A stretch of DNA of 23,218 nt, from NCBI GenBank assembly GCA_002373755.1, contig DFJU01000038.1:1-23218 (forward strand), written 5' to 3'. Numbering within the stretch: the first letter of the stretch is position 1; each line of letters begins with the position of its first letter. The stretch comes from Bacteroidales bacterium UBA3663 (GTDB lineage Bacteria; Bacteroidota; Bacteroidia; Bacteroidales; UBA3663). A program made the translations under genes and the position numbers. Positions 7,220 through 14,365 of this stretch are shown here, piece after piece. The notes under the pieces were generated by a model. That model saw only the letters and a program-made list of their open reading frames with translations, was not told the DNA's origin and did not search any database.

Positions 7220-9664
7220 ATGAACTATCTGAAAAAACTGTGGCCATATCTGTTGGCCTTGGGCGTGTTCGTTGTGGTGTCGTGCATCTACATGTCGCCC
7301 GAACTTGACGGAAAAATCATTGCTACGAGCGACGGTGTGCAGGGACGCGGCGCTTGCAAGGAGAGTTGGGATTTCTTGGCCGAAAATGGCCGCTCGGCTT
7401 TCTGGACGGGTTCGATGTTCTCGGGCATGCCGACATATCAGGTGGGCGGCAACCGATTCATGGCCGACACCTTCATCGGCCCCATCAAGCGCACGTTGCA
7501 GCATGGCCACGAGAGTCCGCTCTTCATCGTGCTGCTCTATTGCGTGGCATTTTTCACATTGTTGCGTTCGATGAAGGTTGACCGATGGCTCGCGATTGTC
7601 GGCGCATTGGCCACGGCTTTCTCCAGCTATTTCTTCATCATCATCGCAGCCAGCCACAACGGCAAGACCTCCACTTTGGCGCTGATGTCGGTTGCATTGG
7701 CCGGCATGTACCTCATCTTCCACGGCCATCGCAAGACGGGCGCCGTGCTCTCGCTGCTGGGCACGATGGCGGGCTTCTATCCGCATCCGCAGATGGCATA
7801 TTACGTCTGCTTCATCTTCTCGGCGTTCGGTGCGGCCGAGCTGTATCTGGCCATCGTCGGCAAAGAGGTCAAGAAGTTCTGCCTCAACGCGTTGCTGGCT
7901 CTGGCTACGTTGGGCATCGGCATCGGAACCGGCACGGCTGCCACTTTCGCTAACCTCGAATATGCTAAAGAGACGATGCGCGGCGGACACAGCGACCTTG
8001 TGAAATCGACCGATGCCACTAACCGCACCGAGGGTCTTGACCTCGACTACGCGACTGCGTGGAGCTACGGCATCGACGAGTGCTGGACGTTCCTCATCCC
8101 GAACTACATGGGCGGCTCGTCGAACTATCCGGTGGGCAGCGACAGCGAGCTTTGCCAGTCGATGGTGAAGAAAGGCGTGCCGCGCAGTTCCGCACAGCAG
8201 TTCTGCCAGAGTGCGCCGATGTATTGGGGCCCGCAGCCGTTCACCTCAGGTCCGGTCTATATGGGTGCAGTGGTCTGTCTGCTGTTCCTGTTGGGTCTGA
8301 TGGTCGTGAAGGGGCCTTACAAGTGGGCGCTGTTGGCCGTCACTGTGGTCAGCATCTGCCTGAGCTGGGGCAACCATTGGATGTGGTTCACGCGACTGTG
8401 GTTCGAGCATGTGCCGATGTACAACAAGTTCCGCGCCGTGTCGTCGATCCTCGTCATCGCCGAAATCACCATGCCGCTGCTCGGATTCCTTGCGCTACGC
8501 GAGTTGGTCGATGCCAAGAAGCGGGCATTGGCCGACGAACTGAAGCTGATGGGCAACCGCATACTGCTGTCGGGCGGCGCACTTGTGGTGTTGCTCGTCA
8601 TCGCATTGGCCACGACCTCCGGATTCTCGGCTGCGAGCGATGCGCAGATGCCCGAATGGCTTGTGCCGATGTTGACCGATGCGCGCGAGGCCCTGTTCAA
8701 GTCCGATGTGTGGCGTTCGATGGGCTTCGTCGTGGCCGCTACGTGCCTGCTGTGGTGCTACGTGAGCAGCGCGAAGTTCCGCAGCACGGCGGTGTTGGCC
8801 GTCGCATTGGGCGTGCTGGTGTTGGCCGACATGTGGCCTGTTGACAAGCGATTCATGAACGATGCGACATTCACGGCCGGCAATTCGTTCGAGCGCGCCT
8901 TCAAGGAGAAGGCGTGGGAGAAGCAGCTCATCGCGCAGGACAAAGATCCGCACTACCGCGTGTTCAACCTCACCGTCAGCCCGTTCAACGATGCCACGAC
9001 GAGCTATCGCATGAAGAGCATCGGCGGCTATTCGGCTGCAAAGCTGCGTCGCTATCAGGACATCATCGAGCAGCACTTGGCCAAGATGCACCAGCCCGTC
9101 ATCGACATGCTGAACACCAAATATTTCATCGTGCCCGACAATGCCAACGGCAATGCGCCCGTCGTGCAGCGCAATCCGGGTGCGATGGGCAATGCGTGGT
9201 TCGTGCGCGATGTGAAGGTGGTCGATACACCGAATGCCGAGTGCGACGGTTTGATTCAGGTCGATTTGCACAAGACGGCCATCGTCGGCCAGGACTTCGC
9301 GCAATATGCCATCGGACATAACGCCGATTCGACGGCCTCAGTGCGTCTCACCAGCTACGCGGCCGACTGCCTCGAATATGAGGCACAGAATGCTGAGAAG
9401 GCGACGCTCGTCTTCAGCGAGGTCTATTATCCGTACGGCTGGAAGGCCTATGTCGATGACAAGGAGACCGACATCTTCCGTGCCAACTACCTGCTGCGCG
9501 CCATCAACGTCGAACCCGGCCATCACCGCATCCGCATGGAGTTCCGCCCCGACAGCGTGGCCAAAGGCAACACACTTTCGATGGTGTTCGTCGTGCTGAT
9601 GTACGGCATAATCCTGTTCTGCATCGGCAAAGGCGTGCGCGATGAGTTAAGAGAGAAGAAATAA
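7220..9664 (+). CDS. YfhO-family polytopic membrane protein
   Basis: This 814-residue membrane protein belongs to the YfhO family, whose Firmicutes members are GT-C-type transferases that glycosylate lipoteichoic acids; Bacteroidetes members are common but uncharacterised. I count about 12-14 hydrophobic segments, e.g. WPYLLALGVFVVVSC (8-22), FIVLLYCVAFFTLL, WLAIVGALATAFSSYFFIII, FCLNALLALATLGIGIG, TAVLAVALGVLVLADMW (near 530), and a last one, TLSMVFVVLMYGIILFC, near the C-terminus. The long loop between the last two (about 545-775) should be extracytoplasmic and ends in the characteristic EVYYPYGWKAYVDD motif. Its neighbours are glycosyltransferases, which supports a role in modifying a surface polymer with a lipid-linked sugar. 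The start is the ATG just after repeat copy A. It ends REKK-TAA inside an AAGAAATAAGA stretch. Confidence 0.87.
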   Translation: MNYLKKLWPYLLALGVFVVVSCIYMSPELDGKIIATSDGVQGRGACKESWDFLAENGRSAFWTGSMFSGMPTYQVGGNRFMADTFIGPIKRTLQHGHESPLFIVLLYCVAFFTLLRSMKVDRWLAIVGALATAFSSYFFIIIAASHNGKTSTLALMSVALAGMYLIFHGHRKTGAVLSLLGTMAGFYPHPQMAYYVCFIFSAFGAAELYLAIVGKEVKKFCLNALLALATLGIGIGTGTAATFANLEYAKETMRGGHSDLVKSTDATNRTEGLDLDYATAWSYGIDECWTFLIPNYMGGSSNYPVGSDSELCQSMVKKGVPRSSAQQFCQSAPMYWGPQPFTSGPVYMGAVVCLLFLLGLMVVKGPYKWALLAVTVVSICLSWGNHWMWFTRLWFEHVPMYNKFRAVSSILVIAEITMPLLGFLALRELVDAKKRALADELKLMGNRILLSGGALVVLLVIALATTSGFSAASDAQMPEWLVPMLTDAREALFKSDVWRSMGFVVAATCLLWCYVSSAKFRSTAVLAVALGVLVLADMWPVDKRFMNDATFTAGNSFERAFKEKAWEKQLIAQDKDPHYRVFNLTVSPFNDATTSYRMKSIGGYSAAKLRRYQDIIEQHLAKMHQPVIDMLNTKYFIVPDNANGNAPVVQRNPGAMGNAWFVRDVKVVDTPNAECDGLIQVDLHKTAIVGQDFAQYAIGHNADSTASVRLTSYAADCLEYEAQNAEKATLVFSEVYYPYGWKAYVDDKETDIFRANYLLRAINVEPGHHRIRMEFRPDSVAKGNTLSMVFVVLMYGIILFCIGKGVRDELREKK

Positions 9665-9705
9665 GAGTGAAGAGTGAAATCTCTCGCTCTAAGTGAAGAG
9701 AATGG

Positions 9706-9796
9706 CTCGCAGAGTGTAAGGAAGTGAAATGAAGTTCTTTTTTTTGTACGTGATACTGGTAAAAGAACTCATTTACACTCACTTACACTCTGCGAG
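9706..9796. repeat. Long imperfect inverted repeat between the YfhO-family gene and the GT2 gene
   Basis: The left arm starts CTCGCAGAGTGTAAG at 9706 and runs to about 9741. The right arm is its near-exact reverse complement, ending CTTACACTCTGCGAG at 9782-9796. Each arm is about 36 bases with a few mismatches and one-base gaps, around a loop of about 20 bases. Upstream, 9664-9700 consists of degenerate GTGAAGAG repeats. The element lies 18 bases before the next start codon. It could be a MITE-like insertion or a large transcriptional hairpin; no transposase is nearby. Confidence 0.85.
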
Positions 9797-9813
9797 AGAT
9801 AATAATACACTCA

Positions 9814-10920
9814 ATGGGTAACAAAATTAAATATTCGCTCATCGTTCCCGTCTTCAACCGTCCCGACGAGGTGGCTGAACTGCTTGAAAGCCTGCTCAAA
9901 CAACAGCGCGACGACTTCGAGGTCATCCTTGTGGAAGATGGTTCGACGGTGCCTTGCCGAGGTGTGGCCGATGCCTTTGCCGACCGTCTGCCGGTGCGCT
10001 ACTACGCGAAATCCAATTCCGGACCCGGACAGAGCCGCAACTACGGTGCCGAGCGCGCTGAGGGCGAATATCTCATCATCCTCGACAGCGATGTGGTCGT
10101 GCCCGAAGGATTCCTGTCGGCCATCGACCGTGAACTTGCCGATGCTCCGGCCGATGCCTTCGGTGGCCCCGATCGCGCGCATCCGTCGTTCACGCCCATC
10201 CAGAAGGCCATCAACTATTCGATGACGTCGTTTTTCACCACGGGCGGCATCCGTGGCGGCAAGAAGAAGCTCGACAAGTTCTTCCCGCGCTCGTTCAACA
10301 TGGGCATCCGCGCCGAGGTCTATCGTCAGTTGGGCGGTTTTTCGCCGATGCGTTTTGGCGAAGACATCGATTTCTCCTACCGCATTGTCGAGGCCGGCTT
10401 CACTACGCGACTTTTCCCCGATGCGTGGGTGTGGCACAAGCGCCGCGCCGACTTCCGCAAGTTCTACCGACAGGTCTATAACAGCGGCATAGCGCGCATC
10501 AACCTCAGCAAGCGGCATCCTGGCACGTTGAAACTGGTGCATCTGCTGCCGATGATGTTCACCGTGGGCGTGCTGTTGCTTGCGGTATTGGCCTTCGTCG
10601 CGTTGGTCTTCATCGCCGTCGGCTCGGTGTCGGACGCGTGCCGGAGTCATTGCTGCCGTTGCTGCAACATGGGTCATGTGATGGCCTGCATGGGCGTGCT
10701 GCTGCTCGTCGTGTCGCTCGTTCCGATTGCGCTCTATTCGCTGCTCATTTTCGTCGATTCGTCGGTCAAGAACCGCAGCATGCACGTCGGCCTGCTCTCC
10801 GTGCCGGCCGCCTTCACTCAGCTGATGGGCTACGGCTTCGGCTTCATCGATGCATGGTGGCGCCGTTGTGTGCGCGGAAAAGACGAATTTCAGGCGTTCG
10901 CGAAGAATTTCTATAAGTAG
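9814..10920 (+). CDS. Membrane-anchored GT2 family glycosyltransferase
   Basis: This is a 368-residue family 2 glycosyltransferase. Catalytic-fold motifs are YSLIVPVFNRPDEV at the N-terminus, VEDGST near residue 47, SGPGQSRNYGAERAEGEYL, the DSD metal motif at 91-93, FNMGIRAEVYRQLGGF, and FGEDIDFSYR with the catalytic-type Glu-Asp near 183-184. Two hydrophobic segments follow: MMFTVGVLLLAVLAFVALVFIA (about 247-268) and MGVLLLVVSLVPIALYSLLIF (about 293-313). Between them lies an unusual Cys-rich loop (Cys 276, 280, 281, 283, 284, 292 with His 279 and 288). The start ATG follows the inverted repeat at 9706-9796. The gene is last in the + strand glycan block and is closed by the terminator at 10938. 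Donor and acceptor are unknown. Confidence 0.88.
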   Translation: MGNKIKYSLIVPVFNRPDEVAELLESLLKQQRDDFEVILVEDGSTVPCRGVADAFADRLPVRYYAKSNSGPGQSRNYGAERAEGEYLIILDSDVVVPEGFLSAIDRELADAPADAFGGPDRAHPSFTPIQKAINYSMTSFFTTGGIRGGKKKLDKFFPRSFNMGIRAEVYRQLGGFSPMRFGEDIDFSYRIVEAGFTTRLFPDAWVWHKRRADFRKFYRQVYNSGIARINLSKRHPGTLKLVHLLPMMFTVGVLLLAVLAFVALVFIAVGSVSDACRSHCCRCCNMGHVMACMGVLLLVVSLVPIALYSLLIFVDSSVKNRSMHVGLLSVPAAFTQLMGYGFGFIDAWWRRCVRGKDEFQAFAKNFYK

Positions 10921-10937
10921 TTGAACCCCAATGCACT

Positions 10938-10986
10938 AAAAAAACTCGCAACCACATTCTTGAATGAAGCGGTTGCGAGTTTTTTT
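10938..10986. terminator. Bidirectional rho-independent terminator
   Basis: A perfect stem ACTCGCAACC (10944-10953) pairs with GGTTGCGAGT (10971-10980) around a 17-base loop. It is flanked by A6 on the left and T6 on the right, so it works on both strands. It sits between two convergent genes, the GT2 ending at 10920 and the fucosyltransferase ending at 11011. Confidence 0.92.
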
Positions 10987-11010
10987 GTGTCCGTATGGCA
11001 TCGGCCACAA

Positions 11011-12045
11011 TTATGATTTGAAATGCAGCTTGCGGTTCATGCGTTGCACGCGGCTCCACACCGAGGCATGGTTGCGGGTGAATGGGCGGATGAAAGTCAC
11101 GTAGAAGCGCTCGGCCAGACCGGCAGGCGACCAACGGTAGGTGCGCACCAGTTTTCGGCGGATCTTCAGCTGCTTGAGTGCCCAATAGTCGCGCGAGAAA
11201 CGTCGGGCATCGAGCGGCGTCTGGTCGAAGATGTGGCACAGGAACGCCTCGACATCGGCCATTGTGCGTTCGACGAGCTGCGGGTCGCGTAGTGCCGGTG
11301 TGCTGACCATCTTCAGCCACATGGAATCGTCGTTGTCAATCTGCCGGATGCGGTCGATGACCTCGTCCCAGCTGGCAAAGTCGTGGCAGTTGACGAAGGC
11401 GTCGGGGTTGAACACGTCGGCCACAAGCGGGTCGCCCCAATAGATGGGCACGGTCTGCGCCGCGAACGACTGGGCAAGTTTCTCGGTCGTGTAGCCTGGG
11501 TGCGAGGTGTTCTCGAAGGCAATGGAGAACTTGTGACGGCTCTGGAACTCGAGCTTGTCGGCCACCGGTCCGCCCACGTTGTTGCGCCATCGGCCGCCGG
11601 AATTGACGGTTTTGTAGCGCGACAGCAGGTCGAAAAACGTCTCGCGTTCGGCCGAACTGTTGGCATTGGACACGACAAAGCTGCAGAAACCGCTCTTTTC
11701 GGCCAACGACGGCTGTTCGTGCTTGTGGAGCATCGGCTGGGTGTCCTGCGGATACATCACCCAAAGCGGAAAACGCAGGTAACGGTCGCCGAACTGCATG
11801 TGCTCGAAGCCCAGCGCGTAGTCGCACAGGTTGAAGTCGGGAGCCTGATTTTCGCCGGTGAAGAAGATTTTGACGCAGTTGTTGTAGTTCAGATGCTCGT
11901 TGCCGAACACGGAATAGACCAGCCACTCCGGCTCGTCGCTCAACTGCACATCGTAGTGCCGCCACAACGGTTGCCAGATTGAGACCTTCTGCGGATTGAA
12001 GTTCGGATAGAAATCGACAAATTTTATTCTTAGCGTCTTTTTCAT
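11011..12045 (-). CDS. GT10 family alpha-1,3/1,4-fucosyltransferase
   Basis: This 344-residue protein of the fucosyltransferase family GT10 transfers L-fucose from GDP-fucose to GlcNAc- or Glc-containing acceptors (as in Lewis-type structures made by Helicobacter pylori). The diagnostic donor-binding block is FSIAFENTSHPGYTTEKL followed by VPIYWGDP, around residues 168-206, as in all GT10 enzymes. Earlier motifs are FFTGENQAPDF and the CDYALGFE region. The C-terminus is basic (KIRRKLVRTYRW, then TRNHASVWSRVQRMNRKLH), suggesting peripheral membrane attachment as in H. pylori FucT. The start ATG (MKKTLRIKFVDFYP) is clear. It is transcribed toward the glycosyltransferase block and shares the terminator at 10938-10986. 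Fucosylation of capsule, O-antigen or secreted proteins is all possible. Confidence 0.92.
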   Translation of the reverse strand: MKKTLRIKFVDFYPNFNPQKVSIWQPLWRHYDVQLSDEPEWLVYSVFGNEHLNYNNCVKIFFTGENQAPDFNLCDYALGFEHMQFGDRYLRFPLWVMYPQDTQPMLHKHEQPSLAEKSGFCSFVVSNANSSAERETFFDLLSRYKTVNSGGRWRNNVGGPVADKLEFQSRHKFSIAFENTSHPGYTTEKLAQSFAAQTVPIYWGDPLVADVFNPDAFVNCHDFASWDEVIDRIRQIDNDDSMWLKMVSTPALRDPQLVERTMADVEAFLCHIFDQTPLDARRFSRDYWALKQLKIRRKLVRTYRWSPAGLAERFYVTFIRPFTRNHASVWSRVQRMNRKLHFKS

Positions 12046-12184
12046 TTTAACACCGAATTAAACGAAACAAACGAATTGTGTTTTATAACCATGAAAGGCA
12101 CGAAAAACACGAAAATTTTTCCTTGCTACGCGATTTTTTTTGTCGGCCGATGCCCCTATGGACAAAGGCAGGGAAGAGGGTCTT
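12046..12184 (-). other. Intergenic region upstream of the fucosyltransferase gene
   Basis: This 139-bp AT-rich gap lies between the potassium-channel stop and the fucosyltransferase start. It contains an A/C-rich repeat tract (CACGAAAAACACGAAA near 12098), a run of T at 12134-12141 and one GGCCGATG octamer at 12145-12152. A weak match to the Bacteroidetes -7 box (TTCGTTTG, - strand) lies about 25 bases before the start codon, without a good -33 partner. Confidence 0.4.
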
Positions 12185-12922
12185 TTATTCCCCTCGCCGC
12201 CTCTTCAGCTCGTCCATATAGCCAGCCGTCATGATGCCCGACGGGAGCGCGATGATGGCGATGCCCACAATCGACGAGATGATGCTGATGACGCGTCCCG
12301 TGGTCGAGATGGGGTAGATGTCGCCGTAGCCGACCGTGGTGAGCGTGCACGACGACCAGTAGAACGCGTCGAAGAAGTTGTTGAACAACGGCTCGCCCGT
12401 GGCCGGATTGATCTCGACTTCGGCATTGAACATGATGAGCGCGGTGATGAAGATGTAGAACAGCGCCAGCGAGAGCACCATGCCCAGAATCTTCCTCTGC
12501 TGGCGGATAACGGCCAGGATGATTTCCAGCGGCTCGTAGTAGCGGATGAACTTGACGACGCGCAACAGACGCAGCAGCCGCGACACGCGCACCACCTTGA
12601 ATGTCTGGCTCAGCACGTTGAGCGTGGGCAGGATGGAAAGCAGGTCGATGATGGCCATCGGCTCGAACGGATAGCGCAGGAAGGCCGATGCCCCGTGCCT
12701 TTTCGTCCGCACATCGGCTGTAAACCAACGTAGCAGGTAATCGACAATGAAGCAGATGCCCGACAAAAGGTCGAAATGCCAGAACAGGCGTGTCTGCTCG
12801 CGGAACATGAGCGGAACAAGGCCGATGGCGATGGCAGCCAGCATCACCCAGTCGTAGATGCGCGACGGCAGGTTGTCACGTTTCGGCTCGATGAGGTTGC
12901 TGATTTTTTCGCGTAGTGTCAT
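12185..12922 (-). CDS. Voltage-gated-type potassium channel (6-TM, Kv-like)
   Basis: This 245-residue inner-membrane ion channel has the selectivity filter TTVGYGD at about residues 195-201, diagnostic for K+ channels. It is preceded by a pore helix (FDAFYWSSCTL) and followed by the inner helix GRVISIISSIVGIAIIALP. The N-terminal half has four hydrophobic segments ending in an Arg-rich S4-like helix, RVSRLLRLLRVVKFIRYY (about 110-127), consistent with voltage sensing. The pore region of about 70 residues and the short C-terminus (DELKRRRGE) match small bacterial Kv channels without a cytoplasmic RCK domain. It lies 58 bases downstream of the metallophosphoesterase gene on the same strand, so the two may be co-transcribed, but no functional link is evident. 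Confidence 0.93.
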   Translation of the reverse strand: MTLREKISNLIEPKRDNLPSRIYDWVMLAAIAIGLVPLMFREQTRLFWHFDLLSGICFIVDYLLRWFTADVRTKRHGASAFLRYPFEPMAIIDLLSILPTLNVLSQTFKVVRVSRLLRLLRVVKFIRYYEPLEIILAVIRQQRKILGMVLSLALFYIFITALIMFNAEVEINPATGEPLFNNFFDAFYWSSCTLTTVGYGDIYPISTTGRVISIISSIVGIAIIALPSGIMTAGYMDELKRRRGE

Positions 12923-12932
12923 ATGGAGTTAT

Positions 12933-12965
12933 GAAATAAGAATTAAGAAATAAGAGTTATTTCTT
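12933..12965. repeat. AAGAATTAAG-type repeat, copy 2, overlapping a small perfect hairpin
   Basis: Positions 12933-12957 repeat the sequence at 3935-3959 with one mismatch. Within it, AAGAAATAA (12945-12953) and TTATTTCTT (12957-12965) form a perfect 9-bp stem with a 3-base loop. It lies between the metallophosphoesterase stop and the potassium-channel start. The stem is all A-T apart from its two G-C pairs, so it would be only a weak terminator. Confidence 0.65.
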
Positions 12966-12980
12966 TTTGGCCGATGGCGT

Positions 12981-14042
12981 TTACTGACGCGGCTCGTCGG
13001 CCGGGCGCTTTAACGTCAGAATCGACACTTCGGGTGCAACACCGATGCGCACGCGTGGGCCGACACCGCCGATGCCCGTGTTGACGTAGAGCTGCTGCAC
13101 GTGGTCGCCGCCGCTTTCGGCATACAGGCCGCCCCATTCAGGATATTTCCACACGGCAGGGCTCCAATTGCCGATTTTGACCTGCACGGCATGGGTGTGA
13201 CCGGCCAGCATAAGGTCAATTCCCGTGGTGGGCAGCACTTCACTGCGCCAGTGCGTCGGGTTGTGGCTCAGCAGCACGCTGTAGGGCGCGCCGACGGGCA
13301 GTGTGGCAAGTGCGCGCGGCAGGTCGCCGTAGGTCGAGAAGGGCGGTTCGCCGATGTTTTCCACGCCAATCAGTGCGATGCAGCTGTCGGGCGATGCAGC
13401 TGTCCCGTCGGCCGACAATAGGATGCCTTCGTTGCGCAGCAGTTTCCATCCGGCTTCGGCCTGCAGGTTGCACAGAAGTTCGATGTCCGCCACGCGCTGA
13501 CGGGCACTCATGCGCGTGTAATCCGCGTAGTCATGGTTGCCCAGGATGCTATAAACGGGGATGCATTCGCCATCGGCCGCACCCTTTTTCGGCAGATGGC
13601 CAAGGCGTGCCAGCTCCTCGCGGAAAGGTTCGGCTTCGTCGGCCTGCAACGTCACCAGATCGCCGGTGAAGACGATGATGTCGGGCTGTTCGGCCTGAAT
13701 AGCATCGACCATGCGGTTGAGGAACTTGTGGCCTTCGTCGCCCTCAAACCAGTCGAGGTGAAGGTCGGAAATCTGGGCGATGCGGAAGCCGTCGAACGTG
13801 GCAGGCACGCGCTCGCTGACGACGTCGGTGTGGGTGACGTCGAGCTCAAAACGGGTCACGTAGTGGCCCCACAGCGCGGCAACGGCTATCACGACGATGA
13901 GCGTGGCGGTGAATGACCAATGGATTACGTGCGCCCAATGCCGTCCGGCAACCAACCGACAGCTCCAATAGACGATTTGGTCGATGATGACTATGGCCAA
14001 CACTGCGGCCAAGATGATCATTGCGTAGAAAAGATATCTCAT
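12981..14042 (-). CDS. Membrane-anchored calcineurin-like metallophosphoesterase (YkuE/LpxG-like)
   Basis: This is a binuclear-metal phosphoesterase of the YkuE-like group, in which relatives hydrolyse UDP-2,3-diacylglucosamine (LpxG) or unknown phosphoesters. All family metal motifs are present: SDLHLDW (DxH, near residue 91), FTGDLV (GD, near 121), LGNHDYAD (GNHD, near 167), LLSHNP (near 258) and AGHTHAVQ (GHTH, near 280). The N-terminus has hydrophobic segments (YLFYAMIILAAVLAIVIIDQIVYW, then FTATLIVVIAVAALWG), which place the enzyme at the membrane. I chose the ATG at 14042 (MRYLFYAM). A longer in-frame reading back to 14165 adds 41 residues that do not resemble the family. The length from this start is 353 residues. 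An upstream Bacteroidetes-type promoter (14256-14286) leaves a leader of about 200 bases. Confidence 0.9.
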   Translation of the reverse strand: MRYLFYAMIILAAVLAIVIIDQIVYWSCRLVAGRHWAHVIHWSFTATLIVVIAVAALWGHYVTRFELDVTHTDVVSERVPATFDGFRIAQISDLHLDWFEGDEGHKFLNRMVDAIQAEQPDIIVFTGDLVTLQADEAEPFREELARLGHLPKKGAADGECIPVYSILGNHDYADYTRMSARQRVADIELLCNLQAEAGWKLLRNEGILLSADGTAASPDSCIALIGVENIGEPPFSTYGDLPRALATLPVGAPYSVLLSHNPTHWRSEVLPTTGIDLMLAGHTHAVQVKIGNWSPAVWKYPEWGGLYAESGGDHVQQLYVNTGIGGVGPRVRIGVAPEVSILTLKRPADEPRQ

Positions 14043-14078
14043 AGTTTCAAAAAATATGATTTTTTTCAGTATTGAAGG

Positions 14079-14110
14079 GGAGTGAAAAAGGAGTAAAAGT
14101 GGAGTAAAAA
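14079..14110 (+). repeat. Three 11-bp-period GGAGTRAAA units
   Basis: GGAGTGAAA at 14079, GGAGTAAAA at 14090 and GGAGTAAAA at 14101 recur exactly every 11 bases, one DNA turn apart. They lie in the leader upstream of the metallophosphoesterase start. They could bind a protein on one helix face or simply be slippage products like the other stuttering spacers in this window. The gap 14043-14365 has no gene; its other contents are the hairpin and promoter listed separately. Confidence 0.5.
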
Positions 14111-14177
14111 GGACGTTTGCTCCGGCTGCCAACTCTTGCTTCTTATTTTCTTCACTTTGTTTCAAAACCTTTGTTTT

Positions 14178-14212
14178 AAAACAATAGAGGCCCGTCTCTC
14201 GACGATCCTCTA
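14178..14212 (-). terminator. Hairpin plus U-tract in the leader of the metallophosphoesterase gene
   Basis: Read on the - strand, TAGAGG-at-CGTC-GAGA-GACG-gg-CCTCTA forms a stem with a 2x2 internal loop and a GAGA tetraloop (14212 down to 14185). TTGTTTT follows directly (14184-14178). It lies downstream of the promoter at 14256-14286 and upstream of the start codon at 14042. It may therefore end the DUF3078 transcript, act as an attenuator, or end a roughly 70-base small RNA. Confidence 0.6.
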
Positions 14213-14255
14213 CCTTTCTCTCATTTTATGAAGTTTTGTGGAATTACTCACGACG

Positions 14256-14286
14256 CAAAGTTAACGCTTTCGGAAAATTCGGCAAA
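14256..14286 (-). promoter_or_regulatory. Bacteroidetes-type (sigma-ABfr) promoter
   Basis: On the - strand, TTTG (14286-14283) is followed 19 bases later by TAACTTTG (14263-14256), a perfect match to the -33 TTTG and -7 TAnnTTTG boxes of the Bacteroidetes primary sigma factor. Transcription would start near 14249 and run toward the metallophosphoesterase and potassium-channel genes. Confidence 0.75.
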
Positions 14287-14365
14287 CTTTTTCGATGAGG
14301 TTTCTGTATTGTAAAGCATTTTTTTGCCATTTATCCCGATTTTGCAAAGGGGAGTGGACAACTTG

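Noticed and set aside
14043-14165. A 41-residue N-terminal extension of the metallophosphoesterase
   Set aside because: The extension is encoded by AT-rich leader with GGAGTAAAA repeats; the ATG at 14042 gives a normal membrane-anchor N-terminus.
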